A stretch of DNA of 64,000 bases from Rhodoferax potami (lineage in GTDB: Bacteria; Pseudomonadota; Gammaproteobacteria; Burkholderiales; Burkholderiaceae_C): assembly GCF_032193805.1 (NCBI RefSeq), contig NZ_JAVBIK010000001.1, forward strand, positions 1,447,001-1,511,000, written 5' to 3'. A model generated the notes under the pieces. It had not been told where the DNA came from. It was given only the letters and a program-made list of their open reading frames with translations, and made no database searches. Shown piece after piece: positions 17,364 to 25,925 of the stretch (within the stretch, counting starts at the first letter, position 1; every line of letters begins with the position of its first letter). A program made the translations under genes and the position numbers.

Positions 17364-18937
17364 ACCGCCAGCTGCCCATCCAACTTGAAGATGGACACGG
17401 TCTGGACCAGCGCCCGGGTTTGGGTTTCCAGGTTCTGGGACGCTGCGGCGCTCTCTTCCACCAAGGCTGCATTTTGCTGGGTCGTCTGGTCCAGCTGGGT
17501 GACGGCCTCGCCGATCTGGGCAATCGCACGCTCCTGCTCCGCGCTGGCGTGGCTGATTTCTTCCACCATATGGCCGACCCGCTGCACCACCTCCACCACA
17601 TCGCGCATGGTGGCGCCGGCCTCGGTGACCAGGTTGGTTCCGGAGTTCACCTGCACCACACTGTCCTGGATCAGCTGCTTGATCTCTTTGGCCGCTTCGG
17701 CGCTGCGCTGGGCGAGGTGGCGCACCTCACTTGCCACCACCGCAAACCCGCGGCCCTGCTCACCGGCGCGAGCGGCTTCGACGGCGGCATTCAGCGCCAG
17801 GATATTGGTCTGAAAAGCAATGCCATCGATCACGCTGGTGATTTCACCAATACGCCGTGAGCTCGCGCTGATGCCTTGCATCGTGTCCACCACCTGCGCC
17901 ACCTGGGCACCGCCCCGGTGCGCCACCGCGCTGGCGTTGCTGGCGAGTTCATTGGCGGCCTGGGCGCCTTCGGCGCTCTTGCGTGCCGCGCCGTTGAGCT
18001 CTTCCATGGTGGCGGCGGTTTCCTCGAGGGCGCTGGCCTGCTCTTCGGTGCGCTGGCTCAGGTCCATGCTGCCGGTTGCAATTTGCTGCACACCGGTGGC
18101 GAGGTTGTCACTTGCGGATCGCACCCGCCCCACGATCTCCACCAGACTGCCTTGCATCGCTCCCATGTAGGCCAGCACACTGCCTTCGGGCGCACCGGCA
18201 AATTGGGCTTTCGTAGTCAAGTCGCCATGGGCCACGCTCTCGGCGGTCGCCCGCAAATCAGAAGGTTCAGCGCCCAGCGCCCGACCCAAGTAGCGGATCA
18301 TGGCCGTGGCCATGATCACCGCAGCCAACAGCGCCACCAAGGCAACACCTGCCAGCAACTGCAGGTTGCGGTGGAAAGAAGCCTCCGCTTCGGTCACCAT
18401 CATTTGCGAGCGCTCGGTCGCGTAGGCGGCGTATTCCTCCGCCTTGCTCACCAAGGCCACCAGCAACGGGCGGCACTCGACATTGATTTTTTGAATGGCT
18501 TGATCGCGCTGCCCTTTCATCGCCAAGTCGACCACGGCCAAGGCTACTGGCTCGTACTGGGCCTCCACTTTGGCAATCTCTGCGACCAAGACGCGCCCGC
18601 GTGCTGTCTCGTCGGCATCCTGCATCCGTGTGGTCAGGGCGGCCAGCTTGGCGCCCACTTGCTTGTTGGCGGCCACCACGAGGGTGAACTCTTGTTGCTT
18701 GTCAGACTCGTTGGCCGCATTGACCAGGTTTCTGGCGTGCACCGCGCGCTTGAACACCGCGGCTTGCAGCTCCTCGGCAAGGGTGGAGCGGGCATTGACC
18801 CCCTTCACAAAACTGGACATGTCGGCATGCATCGCGTTGGTTGAGCGGTAGCCCATCCAAGACACCAGCATCAAAAAGCCGATCATCAGTCCAAAGGCCA
18901 GACTGAGTTGGGCGCGGATCGTGAGTGGAGAAGACAT
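17360..18937 (-). CDS. Methyl-accepting chemotaxis protein, 4HB-type sensor
   Basis: This is a transmembrane chemoreceptor that signals through CheW and CheA to the flagellar motor. The 525-residue protein has TM1 at about 9-29, a periplasmic four-helix-bundle domain, TM2 at about 192-213, a HAMP segment, and a long cytoplasmic coiled coil. The signalling tip (VIDGIAFQTNILALNAAVEA then ARAGEQGRGFAVVASEVR) lies at about 370-405. No C-terminal CheR pentapeptide is seen, because the protein stops at LDGQLAV. The ligand is unknown. The stop codon lies inside a dispersed repeat. The ORF runs convergent to the flagellar operon. Confidence 0.94.
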   Translation of the reverse strand: MSSPLTIRAQLSLAFGLMIGFLMLVSWMGYRSTNAMHADMSSFVKGVNARSTLAEELQAAVFKRAVHARNLVNAANESDKQQEFTLVVAANKQVGAKLAALTTRMQDADETARGRVLVAEIAKVEAQYEPVALAVVDLAMKGQRDQAIQKINVECRPLLVALVSKAEEYAAYATERSQMMVTEAEASFHRNLQLLAGVALVALLAAVIMATAMIRYLGRALGAEPSDLRATAESVAHGDLTTKAQFAGAPEGSVLAYMGAMQGSLVEIVGRVRSASDNLATGVQQIATGSMDLSQRTEEQASALEETAATMEELNGAARKSAEGAQAANELASNASAVAHRGGAQVAQVVDTMQGISASSRRIGEITSVIDGIAFQTNILALNAAVEAARAGEQGRGFAVVASEVRHLAQRSAEAAKEIKQLIQDSVVQVNSGTNLVTEAGATMRDVVEVVQRVGHMVEEISHASAEQERAIAQIGEAVTQLDQTTQQNAALVEESAAASQNLETQTRALVQTVSIFKLDGQLAV

Positions 18938-18941
18938 GGCA

Positions 18942-18996
18942 ACACCTTGTAAAAGCAGGTGTCTTTACTTTACGCCCAAATTACCGTTTTAGTCAA
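18942..18996 (-). promoter_or_regulatory. Putative sigma-70 promoter and leader hairpin of the chemoreceptor gene
   Basis: On the minus strand TTGACT (18991-18996) and TAAAGT (18967-18972) are separated by 18 bases and could be -35 and -10 boxes. No FliA-type site is visible. Just before the start codon ACACCT (18942-18947) and AGGTGT (18957-18962) form an inverted repeat that would bury the AAGGTG ribosome site in a hairpin. Confidence 0.45.
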
Positions 18997-19022
18997 ATTT
19001 TTTGTTTTTGAATTAAATTTGC

Positions 19023-20498
19023 CTAATTCGCCTTTTGCTTGAATCGCAGTGACTCATCGCGCAGCCGGGCAAAGGTTTTCCAGAACTGTGCCTCTTGGGT
19101 ACACGCAAAATTGATGCGCATCAGGCTGCTGGGCGTGCGCTGCGCATGAAACAGGGCGCCGGGGGCGAGCAGGTAGCCCTCGTCCAACATGCGCTGGCTC
19201 AGAGCGTCGGTGTCCACCCCGGTCTCCACCCAGCCAAACAAGCCCACCGGGTCCGATGCAAAGGTGCAGCCGTGGGCCAGCGCCAGCTTCACGCTGCGGG
19301 CGCGCGCAGCATCCAGCTGGGTGCGGATGCGCTCGGCGTGCCGGCGCAGCTGGCCTTGGTCGATGCACCAGGCAATGGCTTTTTCCAACAAGGCCGGCGT
19401 GGTCAGGGTGGAGAGCAGCTTGGTGTCGAGCAAGCGCTCGGCCAGGTCTTTGGGTGCAGCCATGTAGCCCACGCGCCAATTGGGCGCGAGGATCTTGGCA
19501 AAGCCCGCCACATAAATCGTGCGCTGCAGCCCGTCCAGCGCGCACAAGCGGGTGGCGTGCTCGGGGGCAAAGTGGCTGTAGGTGTCGTCTTCGACGATAT
19601 GAAAATCGTGCTGATTCGCCAACTGCAGGATGCGGTAAGCGCTGCTGGGCGAGAGGCAAAAACCGGTGGGGTTATGGAACACGCTCACGCTCACAAACAG
19701 CTTGGGCTTGTGCACTTCGCAGTACTTGGCCATCACCTCCAGGTCCGGCCCCTCGGCGCGGCGCGGCACCGGCAGGATGCGCATGCCCAAGGCGTCCAGC
19801 CGCGCAAACTCCACCGCCCAGCCGGGCTCTTCGACCATCACATAGTCACCCGCGCGCAGCAGGGTGCGGCTCACCACGTCCAGCGCATGGGTGGCGCCCA
19901 TGGTGGTGATGATCTGCTCCGGCGCAGCGTGCACCGCCAGCCCCGCCAGCTTGGTAGACAGCGCTCGGCGCAGCCCGATGTCGCCAGCCGGCTCGCCGTA
20001 TTGCAGCGAAAAGGCGTTCAGCGCTTCCACACTGCAACTGCGGCGCACCGCGGTGGCCAGAAAGGTGGTCTCCAGCCACTCCTTGGGCAGCACGCCCATG
20101 CCGGGCTGCGGCTTGTTGCTCACGCCGTGGAACATGCCGCGTATCAGCGCTGTGGCGTTGAGCGGCGCGCGCTGGCGGGGCATGGTCAGCACCAAACTGC
20201 CGCCTTCCGCGCCAGCCTCATTTGCTCCTGAAATCATAGCTACACGCGCACCATCCACCTGGGCTAATGGCACATCTCGCACATAAAACCCGCGGTTGCG
20301 GCGCGCCTCGATCAGGCCTTGGGCCAGCAGCTGGTCATAGGCGGTCACCACGGTGGACGGGCTCACCTTTTGCTGCTGGGCACACAGGCGCACCGAGGGC
20401 AGGCGCGCGCCGGGCGCCAGCAAGCGGTCGCGAATGCGCTGGGCGAACACAGCGCAGAGCTGCTCGGCCAGGGTCTGGGCGGCGGTTTTCATCAACAT
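19023..20498 (-). CDS. MocR-family transcriptional regulator (GntR HTH fused to aminotransferase-like domain)
   Basis: The 491-residue protein is a typical MocR fusion. It has an N-terminal GntR winged helix (about 1-75, with RLPSVRLCAQQQKVSPSTVV and GLIEARRNRGFYVRD). A fold-type-I PLP domain follows, with a likely PLP lysine in YVAGFAKILAPNWRVGY and the upstream VFHNPTGFCLSPSS and VEDDTYSHF motifs. MocR proteins normally control a divergent neighbour using PLP or an amino-compound as signal. Here the neighbour is the exporter operon starting at 20610. A dispersed-repeat copy is embedded near residues 83-92 in the linker (VDGARVAMIS). Confidence 0.9.
   Translation of the reverse strand: MLMKTAAQTLAEQLCAVFAQRIRDRLLAPGARLPSVRLCAQQQKVSPSTVVTAYDQLLAQGLIEARRNRGFYVRDVPLAQVDGARVAMISGANEAGAEGGSLVLTMPRQRAPLNATALIRGMFHGVSNKPQPGMGVLPKEWLETTFLATAVRRSCSVEALNAFSLQYGEPAGDIGLRRALSTKLAGLAVHAAPEQIITTMGATHALDVVSRTLLRAGDYVMVEEPGWAVEFARLDALGMRILPVPRRAEGPDLEVMAKYCEVHKPKLFVSVSVFHNPTGFCLSPSSAYRILQLANQHDFHIVEDDTYSHFAPEHATRLCALDGLQRTIYVAGFAKILAPNWRVGYMAAPKDLAERLLDTKLLSTLTTPALLEKAIAWCIDQGQLRRHAERIRTQLDAARARSVKLALAHGCTFASDPVGLFGWVETGVDTDALSQRMLDEGYLLAPGALFHAQRTPSSLMRINFACTQEAQFWKTFARLRDESLRFKQKAN
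20222..20251. repeat. Dispersed repeat copy 2, inside the MocR gene linker
   Basis: The plus strand reads TTGCTCCTGAAATCATAGCT then ACACGCGCA, a variant of the GCTCCTGATTTCATAGCTGC-type core seen at 28325 and in the PhzF genes. It lies in the segment joining the DNA-binding and PLP domains, where an insertion is tolerated. Confidence 0.65.
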
Positions 20499-20566
20499 GG
20501 GGCGGTCCCTTGGGGTGGCGCTGTAACGGTCGTGCCAGCAATACAGATTGCAGGCTGTTTAGCAAA

Positions 20567-20602
20567 ACTGTACTGCAACTGTGTTGTTTTTCAAAGTACA
20601 GT
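20567..20602. promoter_or_regulatory. Candidate MocR operator between the divergent genes
   Basis: A perfect eight-base inverted repeat, ACTGTACT (20567-20574) and AGTACAGT (20595-20602), has a 20-base spacer in the 111-base gap between the regulator and the transporter operon. On the minus strand TTGAAA and TACAGT spaced 16 bases could form the regulator promoter and overlap the repeat. MocR regulators typically bind repeated half-sites in such a gap. The binding itself is inference. Confidence 0.55.
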
Positions 20603-20609
20603 GAATCGC

Positions 20610-21563
20610 ATGAACTCCAAAAACGAAACACGCGGCCTCTGGCTGGGCCTGCTTGGCGTGGCGATCTTTGCCATTACCTTGCCCATGACCCGCCTGGCCA
20701 CCGGCACCGCCGACGCGCCCCAGCTGTCGCCCTGGTTTGTGACGCTGGGTCGCGCGGCGCTGGCCGGCGGTTTGTCGATTGTGTTTCTGCTGGCCACCCG
20801 CTCGCGCTGGCCTACCGCCGCCGAGTGGCGCCCCTTAAGCATTGCCACGCTAGGCAATGCGCTGGGCTTCCCGCTGCTGATCGGCTACGCACTCCTCACC
20901 ATCAGCGCGAGCCACGCCGCCGTCATCATTGCGCTGCTGCCGCTGGCGACTGCGGTGGTGGCCGCCATCGTCATGCACCAACGGGCACGGCTGGGCTTTT
21001 GGCTGAGTGCCTGCATTGGTGCCGCGCTGGTGGTGGGCTTTTCGCTCTACCGCGCCACGCAGCATGGCCCGAGCCTGGCCCTTGAGTGGGGCGATGTGCT
21101 GATGCTGGGCGCCGTGGTGTCTGCCGCGCTGGGTTATGTGTATGGCGCCAAGGTCACCCCCACGCTGGGTGCCGAGCAGGTTATCTGCTGGGTGTGTGTG
21201 CTGGCGCTGCCCGTCACCCTGCCGGGTGCCTGGCTCACCTGGCCGGAGCAGGCGGTTCGCGCCAGCTCCTGGTGGGCACTAGGATATGTGGGGGTGTTCT
21301 CGATGTGGGCGGGCTTTTTTGCCTGGTACCGCGGGCTGGCGCTGGGCGGCACGCTCAAGGTGAGCCAGGTGCAACTGCTGCAACCGTTCTTGAGCATTCT
21401 GGCGGCCATCCCCCTCTTGGGCGAGTCGTTAGACCTGATGACGGTGGGCTTTGCACTGGCCGTGGTGGCTACCGTGTTCATCGGCAAGCGGTTTGCCTCC
21501 AGCCCCGTGCCCCCACCTGCGCCCCGGGCCAGCCCTACCGACCTGCCAAGGGCCACGCCATGA
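20610..21563 (+). CDS. EamA/DMT-family transporter
   Basis: The 317-residue protein has about ten hydrophobic helices in two EamA repeats. Landmarks are WLGLLGVAIFAITLPMTRLA at the N terminus and the second-repeat landmark GYVYGAKVTPTLGAEQVI near 180. Drug/metabolite transporters of this type often export amino acids or related compounds. The ATG at 20610 is chosen because translation upstream would run through the regulator promoter. There is no strong ribosome site, so a very short leader is possible. It is the first gene of a nine-gene run and is divergent from the MocR gene. Confidence 0.85.
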   Translation: MNSKNETRGLWLGLLGVAIFAITLPMTRLATGTADAPQLSPWFVTLGRAALAGGLSIVFLLATRSRWPTAAEWRPLSIATLGNALGFPLLIGYALLTISASHAAVIIALLPLATAVVAAIVMHQRARLGFWLSACIGAALVVGFSLYRATQHGPSLALEWGDVLMLGAVVSAALGYVYGAKVTPTLGAEQVICWVCVLALPVTLPGAWLTWPEQAVRASSWWALGYVGVFSMWAGFFAWYRGLALGGTLKVSQVQLLQPFLSILAAIPLLGESLDLMTVGFALAVVATVFIGKRFASSPVPPPAPRASPTDLPRATP

Positions 21564-22183
21564 ACACCGAAACCCTTTTCGCCGCCGGCCTGTTTGCCGT
21601 GGTCAGCTCGGTCACACCCGGGCCTAACAACACCATGCTCATGGCCTCGGGCGTGAACTTCGGGTTCCGGCGCTCGCAGCGCCACCTGTGGGGTGTGAAC
21701 CTGGGCTTTACCTTCATGCTGCTGTGTGTGGGCCTGGGGCTGCACTCGGTGCTGGACCGGTTTCCGCAGTTTTACGATGTGCTGCGCTACCTGGGCTCGG
21801 CCTACATGCTCTGGATTGCCTGGAAGCTGGCCAGCGCACGGCCGGCGCCCACCAGCGGCGCCACCGCAGCAGAGCCCGGCAACCCGGCCATCTTGCGCCC
21901 CATGGGGTTTTGGGCTGCCGCCGCCTTTCAATGGATCAACCCCAAGGCCTGGGTGATGGCGGTGACCTGCATGAGCACCTACCTCTCGCCCAACGCCGGA
22001 GCGGCCCAAGTGGCGCTGCTGGCGGGCCTGTTTATGGTGATGGGTGCGCCGTGCTCCGCGTTTTGGGTAGGCTTCGGGCTGGCCATGCGCGGCCTGCTGC
22101 AAGACCCGCTGCGCCTGCGCATTTTCAACATCACCATGGCGCTGGCCCTGGTGGCCTCGCTCTACCCTATGCTCAAGGGCTGA
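21560..22183 (+). CDS. LysE/RhtB-family amino-acid exporter (first of three)
   Basis: The 207-residue membrane protein begins with the LysE/RhtB signature FAVVSSVTPGPNNTMLMASG (about 13-32) and has six hydrophobic segments with the QWINPKAWVMAV motif near 130. The family exports amino acids such as homoserine, threonine or leucine, and the substrate here is unknown. The start overlaps the upstream stop as ATGA, so it is translationally coupled to the EamA gene. Confidence 0.9.
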   Translation: MNTETLFAAGLFAVVSSVTPGPNNTMLMASGVNFGFRRSQRHLWGVNLGFTFMLLCVGLGLHSVLDRFPQFYDVLRYLGSAYMLWIAWKLASARPAPTSGATAAEPGNPAILRPMGFWAAAAFQWINPKAWVMAVTCMSTYLSPNAGAAQVALLAGLFMVMGAPCSAFWVGFGLAMRGLLQDPLRLRIFNITMALALVASLYPMLKG

Positions 22184-22211
22184 CTCCGTATTTTTTCAAG
22201 AGACGATAACC

Positions 22212-23447
22212 ATGACGAACTCCACGCACTGGACCCTGGCCGAACGTGCCGCCAAGATGAACCCCTCGGTGATCCGCGAGATCCTCAAAGTGACCGAGAA
22301 GCCCGGCATCATCAGCTTCGCCGGCGGCCTGCCCAGCAGCAAAACCTTCCCCGTGGCCGAGTTTGAAGCCGCCTGCGCCAAGGTGCTCAAAGACGACCCG
22401 GCTGGTGCACTGCAGTACGCCGCCAGCGAGGGCTACGGCCCCCTGCGCGAACTGGTCGCCGCCCAGCTCAAAGCCCAAAGCGCCGCTGCCGGCGTGACCT
22501 GGAACGTGGACCCCGCGCAGGTGCTCATCACCACCGGCTCGCAGCAAGGCCTGGACCTGGTTGCCAAAATCTTGATCGACAAAGACAGCAAGGTGCTGGT
22601 CGAGTCCCCCACCTATTTGGGCGCGGTGATGGCCTTCACGCCGATGGAGCCCAACGTGGTGAGCGTGGCCAGCGACGCTGAAGGCATCGATATTGCCGAC
22701 CTGGCTGCCAAGTCTGCCGACGCCCGCTTTTTGTATGTGTTGCCCAACTTCCAGAACCCCACCGGCCGCAGCATGACCGAGGCGCGCCGCGCCGCGCTCA
22801 GCGCAGAAGCCGCCCGCAGTGGCCTGCCCATCATGGAAGACAACCCCTATGGCGACCTGTGGTTTGATCAGGCACCTCCTGCGCCCCTGACCGCGCGCAA
22901 CCCCGAGGGCGGCATTTACCTCGGCTCGTTCTCCAAAGTGCTGGCGCCCGGCTTGCGCATGGGCTTTATCGTGGCGCCCAAGGCGGTGTACCCCAAGCTC
23001 TTGCAAGCCAAGCAAGCGGCCGACCTGCACAGCCCCGGCTTCAACCAGCGCCTGATTTTTGAGGTGATGCAAAACGGTTTCCTGGACCGCCATGTGCCCA
23101 CCATCCGCAGCCTCTACAAAGCCCAGCGCGACGCCATGCTGGAAGCCTTGGCCAAGCACTTCCCCGAGTCGAAAGGCCCGGACTCTGCCAATGCCGACAG
23201 CACCTTCACCTGGAACACCCCCGCCGGTGGCATGTTCTTGTGGGCGCGCCTGCCTGCCGGCATGAACGCCGTGGACCTGCTGCCCCACGCCGTGGACAAG
23301 GGCGTGGCCTTTGTGCCCGGCGCGCCGTTCTACGCCGGCAATGCGGACGCCCGCGCCATGCGCCTGAGCTTTGTGACCCCGAGCGTGGAAGAAATCCACC
23401 GCGGTGTGGCCGCGCTGGCCGAAGCCATCCACGCCCAAAGGAGCTGA
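22212..23447 (+). CDS. PLP-dependent aminotransferase, class I/II fold (LysN / 2-aminoadipate-like)
   Basis: The 411-residue enzyme matches the aminotransferase class I/II group close to 2-aminoadipate aminotransferases. Landmarks are IISFAGGLPSSKTFPVAEFE near 35, LITTGSQQGLDLVAKIL near 105, NFQNPTGRSMTEARR and MEDNPYGDLWFD around 185-215. The likely PLP lysine is in LGSFSKVLAPGLRMGF. It would move an amino group between an amino acid and a 2-oxo acid in the cytoplasm. It sits 28 bases after the first LysE gene and two bases before the GST gene, so it is probably part of the same transcript. Confidence 0.9.
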   Translation: MTNSTHWTLAERAAKMNPSVIREILKVTEKPGIISFAGGLPSSKTFPVAEFEAACAKVLKDDPAGALQYAASEGYGPLRELVAAQLKAQSAAAGVTWNVDPAQVLITTGSQQGLDLVAKILIDKDSKVLVESPTYLGAVMAFTPMEPNVVSVASDAEGIDIADLAAKSADARFLYVLPNFQNPTGRSMTEARRAALSAEAARSGLPIMEDNPYGDLWFDQAPPAPLTARNPEGGIYLGSFSKVLAPGLRMGFIVAPKAVYPKLLQAKQAADLHSPGFNQRLIFEVMQNGFLDRHVPTIRSLYKAQRDAMLEALAKHFPESKGPDSANADSTFTWNTPAGGMFLWARLPAGMNAVDLLPHAVDKGVAFVPGAPFYAGNADARAMRLSFVTPSVEEIHRGVAALAEAIHAQRS

Positions 23448-23449
23448 AC

Positions 23450-24073
23450 ATGACGGTCCATATCTGGGGGCGCCTGAGTTCGCTCAACGTACGCAAAGTG
23501 GTGTGGGCCGCGCAAGAAACCGGCGTCGCCTTTACCCGCAGCGATGCGGGCATGGCCTTCGGGGTGGTCAAAACCCCCGAGTACCTGGCCATGAACCCCA
23601 ATGCGCTGGTGCCCACGCTGCAGGATGGCGACTTCACGCTCTGGGAGAGCAACGCCATCGTGCGTTACCTCCGCGCCAAGTACGGCAATGACCAGCTCTA
23701 CCCCCAAGAACTGGCGCAACGCTTTGACGCCGAGCGCTGGATGGACTGGCAGCAAACCACCCTGAACCGCGAGAGCGGTGGCGCGTTCCTGCAATGGTTC
23801 CGCACGCCGGCAGACAAGCGCGACGCTGCCGTCATTGCCCGCTCCACCGCCGCCACCGAGCCGGCCATGGCCCAACTCAACGACCATTTGGCCACCCGCA
23901 CCTGGATGTGCGGCGAGCACTTCAGCATGGCAGACATTCCCGTGGCCTGTGATGTGCACCGCTGGTTCGCCCTGCCGCAGCAGCGGCCTGCTTGGCCGCA
24001 CCTGGAGCGCTGGTTTGCGGCCATCCTGGCGCGCCCGGCCACCCGCGGTGTGCTCGACCTCCCTATTTCATAA
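23450..24073 (+). CDS. Glutathione S-transferase family protein
   Basis: The 207-residue protein has the N-terminal thioredoxin-like domain (GRLSSLNVRKVVWAAQETG, then NALVPTLQDGDFTLWESNAI with the Pro and Glu-Ser of the glutathione site) and an all-helical C-terminal domain (WMCGEHFSMADIPVACDVHR). The start ATG lies two bases after the aminotransferase stop, with AAAGGAG just upstream inside the previous gene. GSTs conjugate or isomerise electrophiles. Its role in this operon is unknown. Confidence 0.92.
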   Translation: MTVHIWGRLSSLNVRKVVWAAQETGVAFTRSDAGMAFGVVKTPEYLAMNPNALVPTLQDGDFTLWESNAIVRYLRAKYGNDQLYPQELAQRFDAERWMDWQQTTLNRESGGAFLQWFRTPADKRDAAVIARSTAATEPAMAQLNDHLATRTWMCGEHFSMADIPVACDVHRWFALPQQRPAWPHLERWFAAILARPATRGVLDLPIS

Positions 24074-24097
24074 CGCTCAATCCTAGAAAGGCTCCTC

Positions 24098-24970
24098 GTG
24101 CCCCAGCTTCGCCCCTTCGCCCAAGTCGATGTGTTCACTGCCCAGCCGTATTTGGGTAACCCGCTCGCCGTCGTGCTCGACGGCAGCGGCCTGAATGATG
24201 CGCAGATGCAGGGCTTTGCGCGATGGACGAACTTGAGCGAAACCACCTTTTTGCTGCCGCCCACCCCCGAGGCAGCGGCGCAGGGCGCGGACTACCGGGT
24301 GCGCATCTTCACCCCCGGCGGTGAACTGCCCTTTGCCGGCCACCCTACGCTGGGCAGCTGCCACGCTTGGCTGGAGGCCGGTGGCGCGCCCCAAGCCAAA
24401 GACCGCATCGTGCAGGAGTGCGCCAAAGGCCTGGTGCAGATCTGCCGCGACGGCAGCCGCCTGGCCTTTGCGGCCCCCTCGTTCCAACGCAAAAACCCCA
24501 GCCCCGGCTTGCTGGCGCAGGTGGCCCATGCGCTGGGCCTGACAGCCAAGCAAATCATCTCGGCCCAGCACCTGAGCAACGGCACCGATTGGCTGGGCGT
24601 GCTGGTGGACGACATGCAGTCCGTGCTGCAACTGCAGCCTGACCACCCTGCACTCAAGAATTTGGGTGTAAAAGTGGGTGTAGCCGCCGTGGATAGTGCG
24701 CGAGCAGCTCCTGATTCCATAGCAAGCAAACTGGAGGTGCGCGCTTTTGCCGCACTCAACGGCATCAACGAAGACCCGGTCACCGGCAGCCTGAACGCCA
24801 GCCTGGCCCAGTGGCTGATTGCGGACGAATACATGCCCGCCAGCTACGTGGTGCACCAGGGCACCTGCATCCAGCGCGAAGGCCGCATCCACATCCGCGA
24901 GGACGCCAGCGGCCAGGTCTGGGTGGGCGGTGACTCGGTCACCTGCATACGCGGCAGCGCCACTCTGTAA
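24098..24970 (+). CDS. PhzF-family isomerase, first tandem copy
   Basis: The 290-residue protein belongs to the PhzF/YddE family, which has a diaminopimelate-epimerase-like fold. It has the catalytic Glu region ARWTNLSETTFLLPPTPEAA (Glu near residue 48), the FAGHPTLGSCHAWLEAGG motif, and the C-terminal NEDPVTGSLNASLAQWL motif. The GTG start at 24098 has GAAAGG upstream. Members isomerise or epimerise small acids, and the actual substrate is unknown. About residues 200-211 (SARAAPDSIASK) are encoded by a dispersed repeat. The next gene is a close paralogue. Confidence 0.9.
   Translation: MPQLRPFAQVDVFTAQPYLGNPLAVVLDGSGLNDAQMQGFARWTNLSETTFLLPPTPEAAAQGADYRVRIFTPGGELPFAGHPTLGSCHAWLEAGGAPQAKDRIVQECAKGLVQICRDGSRLAFAAPSFQRKNPSPGLLAQVAHALGLTAKQIISAQHLSNGTDWLGVLVDDMQSVLQLQPDHPALKNLGVKVGVAAVDSARAAPDSIASKLEVRAFAALNGINEDPVTGSLNASLAQWLIADEYMPASYVVHQGTCIQREGRIHIREDASGQVWVGGDSVTCIRGSATL
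24695..24730. repeat. Dispersed repeat copy 3, in frame inside first PhzF gene
   Basis: AGTGCGCGAGCAGCTCCTGA then TTCCATAGCAAGCAAA is a copy of the core GCGCAAGCAGCTNCTNATT...ATAGCA. It is translated as SARAAPDSIASK at residues 200-211. The equivalent place in the next gene holds another copy. Confidence 0.75.
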
Positions 24971-24986
24971 CCCGACGAGACAGCTT

Positions 24987-25925
24987 ATGACCCCACGCGC
25001 CTACCAACAAGTCGACGTCTTCACCCGCATCCCCTACCTCGGCAACGCCTTGGGCGTGGTGATGGACGGCAGCGGCCTCAGCGACGAAGAGATGCAGGCT
25101 TTCGCCCGCTGGACCAACCTGAGCGAGACCACTTTTTTGCTGCCCCCCAGCCCCGCAGCGGCGGCGCAGGGCGCGGACTACCGGGTGCGCATCTTCACCC
25201 CCGCCGATGAGCTGCCGTTTGCCGGCCACCCCACGCTGGGCAGCTGCCACGCCTGGCTGCAAGCGGGTGGCGCGTCCAAGGTGGCTGGCACCATCGTGCA
25301 AGAGTGCGCCAAAGGTTTAGTCAAACTCAAGCGCGACGACACCCGCCTCGCCTTTGCCGCGCCCAGCCTGCAGCGCAGCACGCCCGACTCAGCGCTGATC
25401 GCACGGGTGGCTTCAGGCTTGGGGCTGCGCGCAGAGCAAGTTCGCGCAGCCCAGTGGCTGGACAACGGGCCAGTCTGGCTGGGCCTGCTGCTCGACAGCA
25501 TGGACACCGTGCTGGACTTGCGCCCGGATCACTCTGCCCTCAAAGGTTTGGCACGCGGCATCGGTGTAGCCGGCATGGATGTTGCGCCAGCAGCTCCTGA
25601 TTTGATAGTACGCAGCAACCGCGAAGCACGCGCTTTCGGGGGCAGCAGCAGCTCAAGCGCCGCCACACTAGACGACCCCCCGTCCATCGAGGTCCGCTTC
25701 TTTGCGGACGATATCGGCGTGACCGAAGACCCCGTCACCGGCAGCTTCAACGCCAGTCTCGCCCAGTGGCTGATTGCCGATGGCATCGCCCCTGCCCGCT
25801 ACGTAGCCGCCCAGGGCACCTGCATAGGCCGTGCCGGCCGCGTGTTTATTGAGCAAGACGCGCAGGGCCAGGTATGGGTGGGCGGCGACTCGGTCACTTG
25901 CATTGAAGGAAAGGTCACCCTGTGA
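24987..25925 (+). CDS. PhzF-family isomerase, second tandem copy
   Basis: This 312-residue paralogue of the preceding gene keeps the catalytic region WTNLSETTFLLPPSPAAAAQ, the FAGHPTLGSCHAWLQAGG motif and the EDPVTGSFNASLAQWLIAD motif. It is longer because of a Ser-rich insert (GGSSSSSAATLDDPPSIEVR) after about residue 218. That insert follows the dispersed-repeat segment VAPAAPDLIVRS (residues 199-210). The near-identity of the ends of both genes indicates a tandem duplication. The gene is 16 bases after the first copy and overlaps the next start. Confidence 0.9.
   Translation: MTPRAYQQVDVFTRIPYLGNALGVVMDGSGLSDEEMQAFARWTNLSETTFLLPPSPAAAAQGADYRVRIFTPADELPFAGHPTLGSCHAWLQAGGASKVAGTIVQECAKGLVKLKRDDTRLAFAAPSLQRSTPDSALIARVASGLGLRAEQVRAAQWLDNGPVWLGLLLDSMDTVLDLRPDHSALKGLARGIGVAGMDVAPAAPDLIVRSNREARAFGGSSSSSAATLDDPPSIEVRFFADDIGVTEDPVTGSFNASLAQWLIADGIAPARYVAAQGTCIGRAGRVFIEQDAQGQVWVGGDSVTCIEGKVTL
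25581..25616. repeat. Dispersed repeat copy 4, in frame inside second PhzF gene
   Basis: GTTGCGCCAGCAGCTCCTGA then TTTGATAGTACGCAGC sits at the same place in the protein as copy 3 in the first PhzF gene (residue 199 versus 200) and in the same reading frame. The shared position suggests insertion before the duplication of the gene. Confidence 0.75.
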
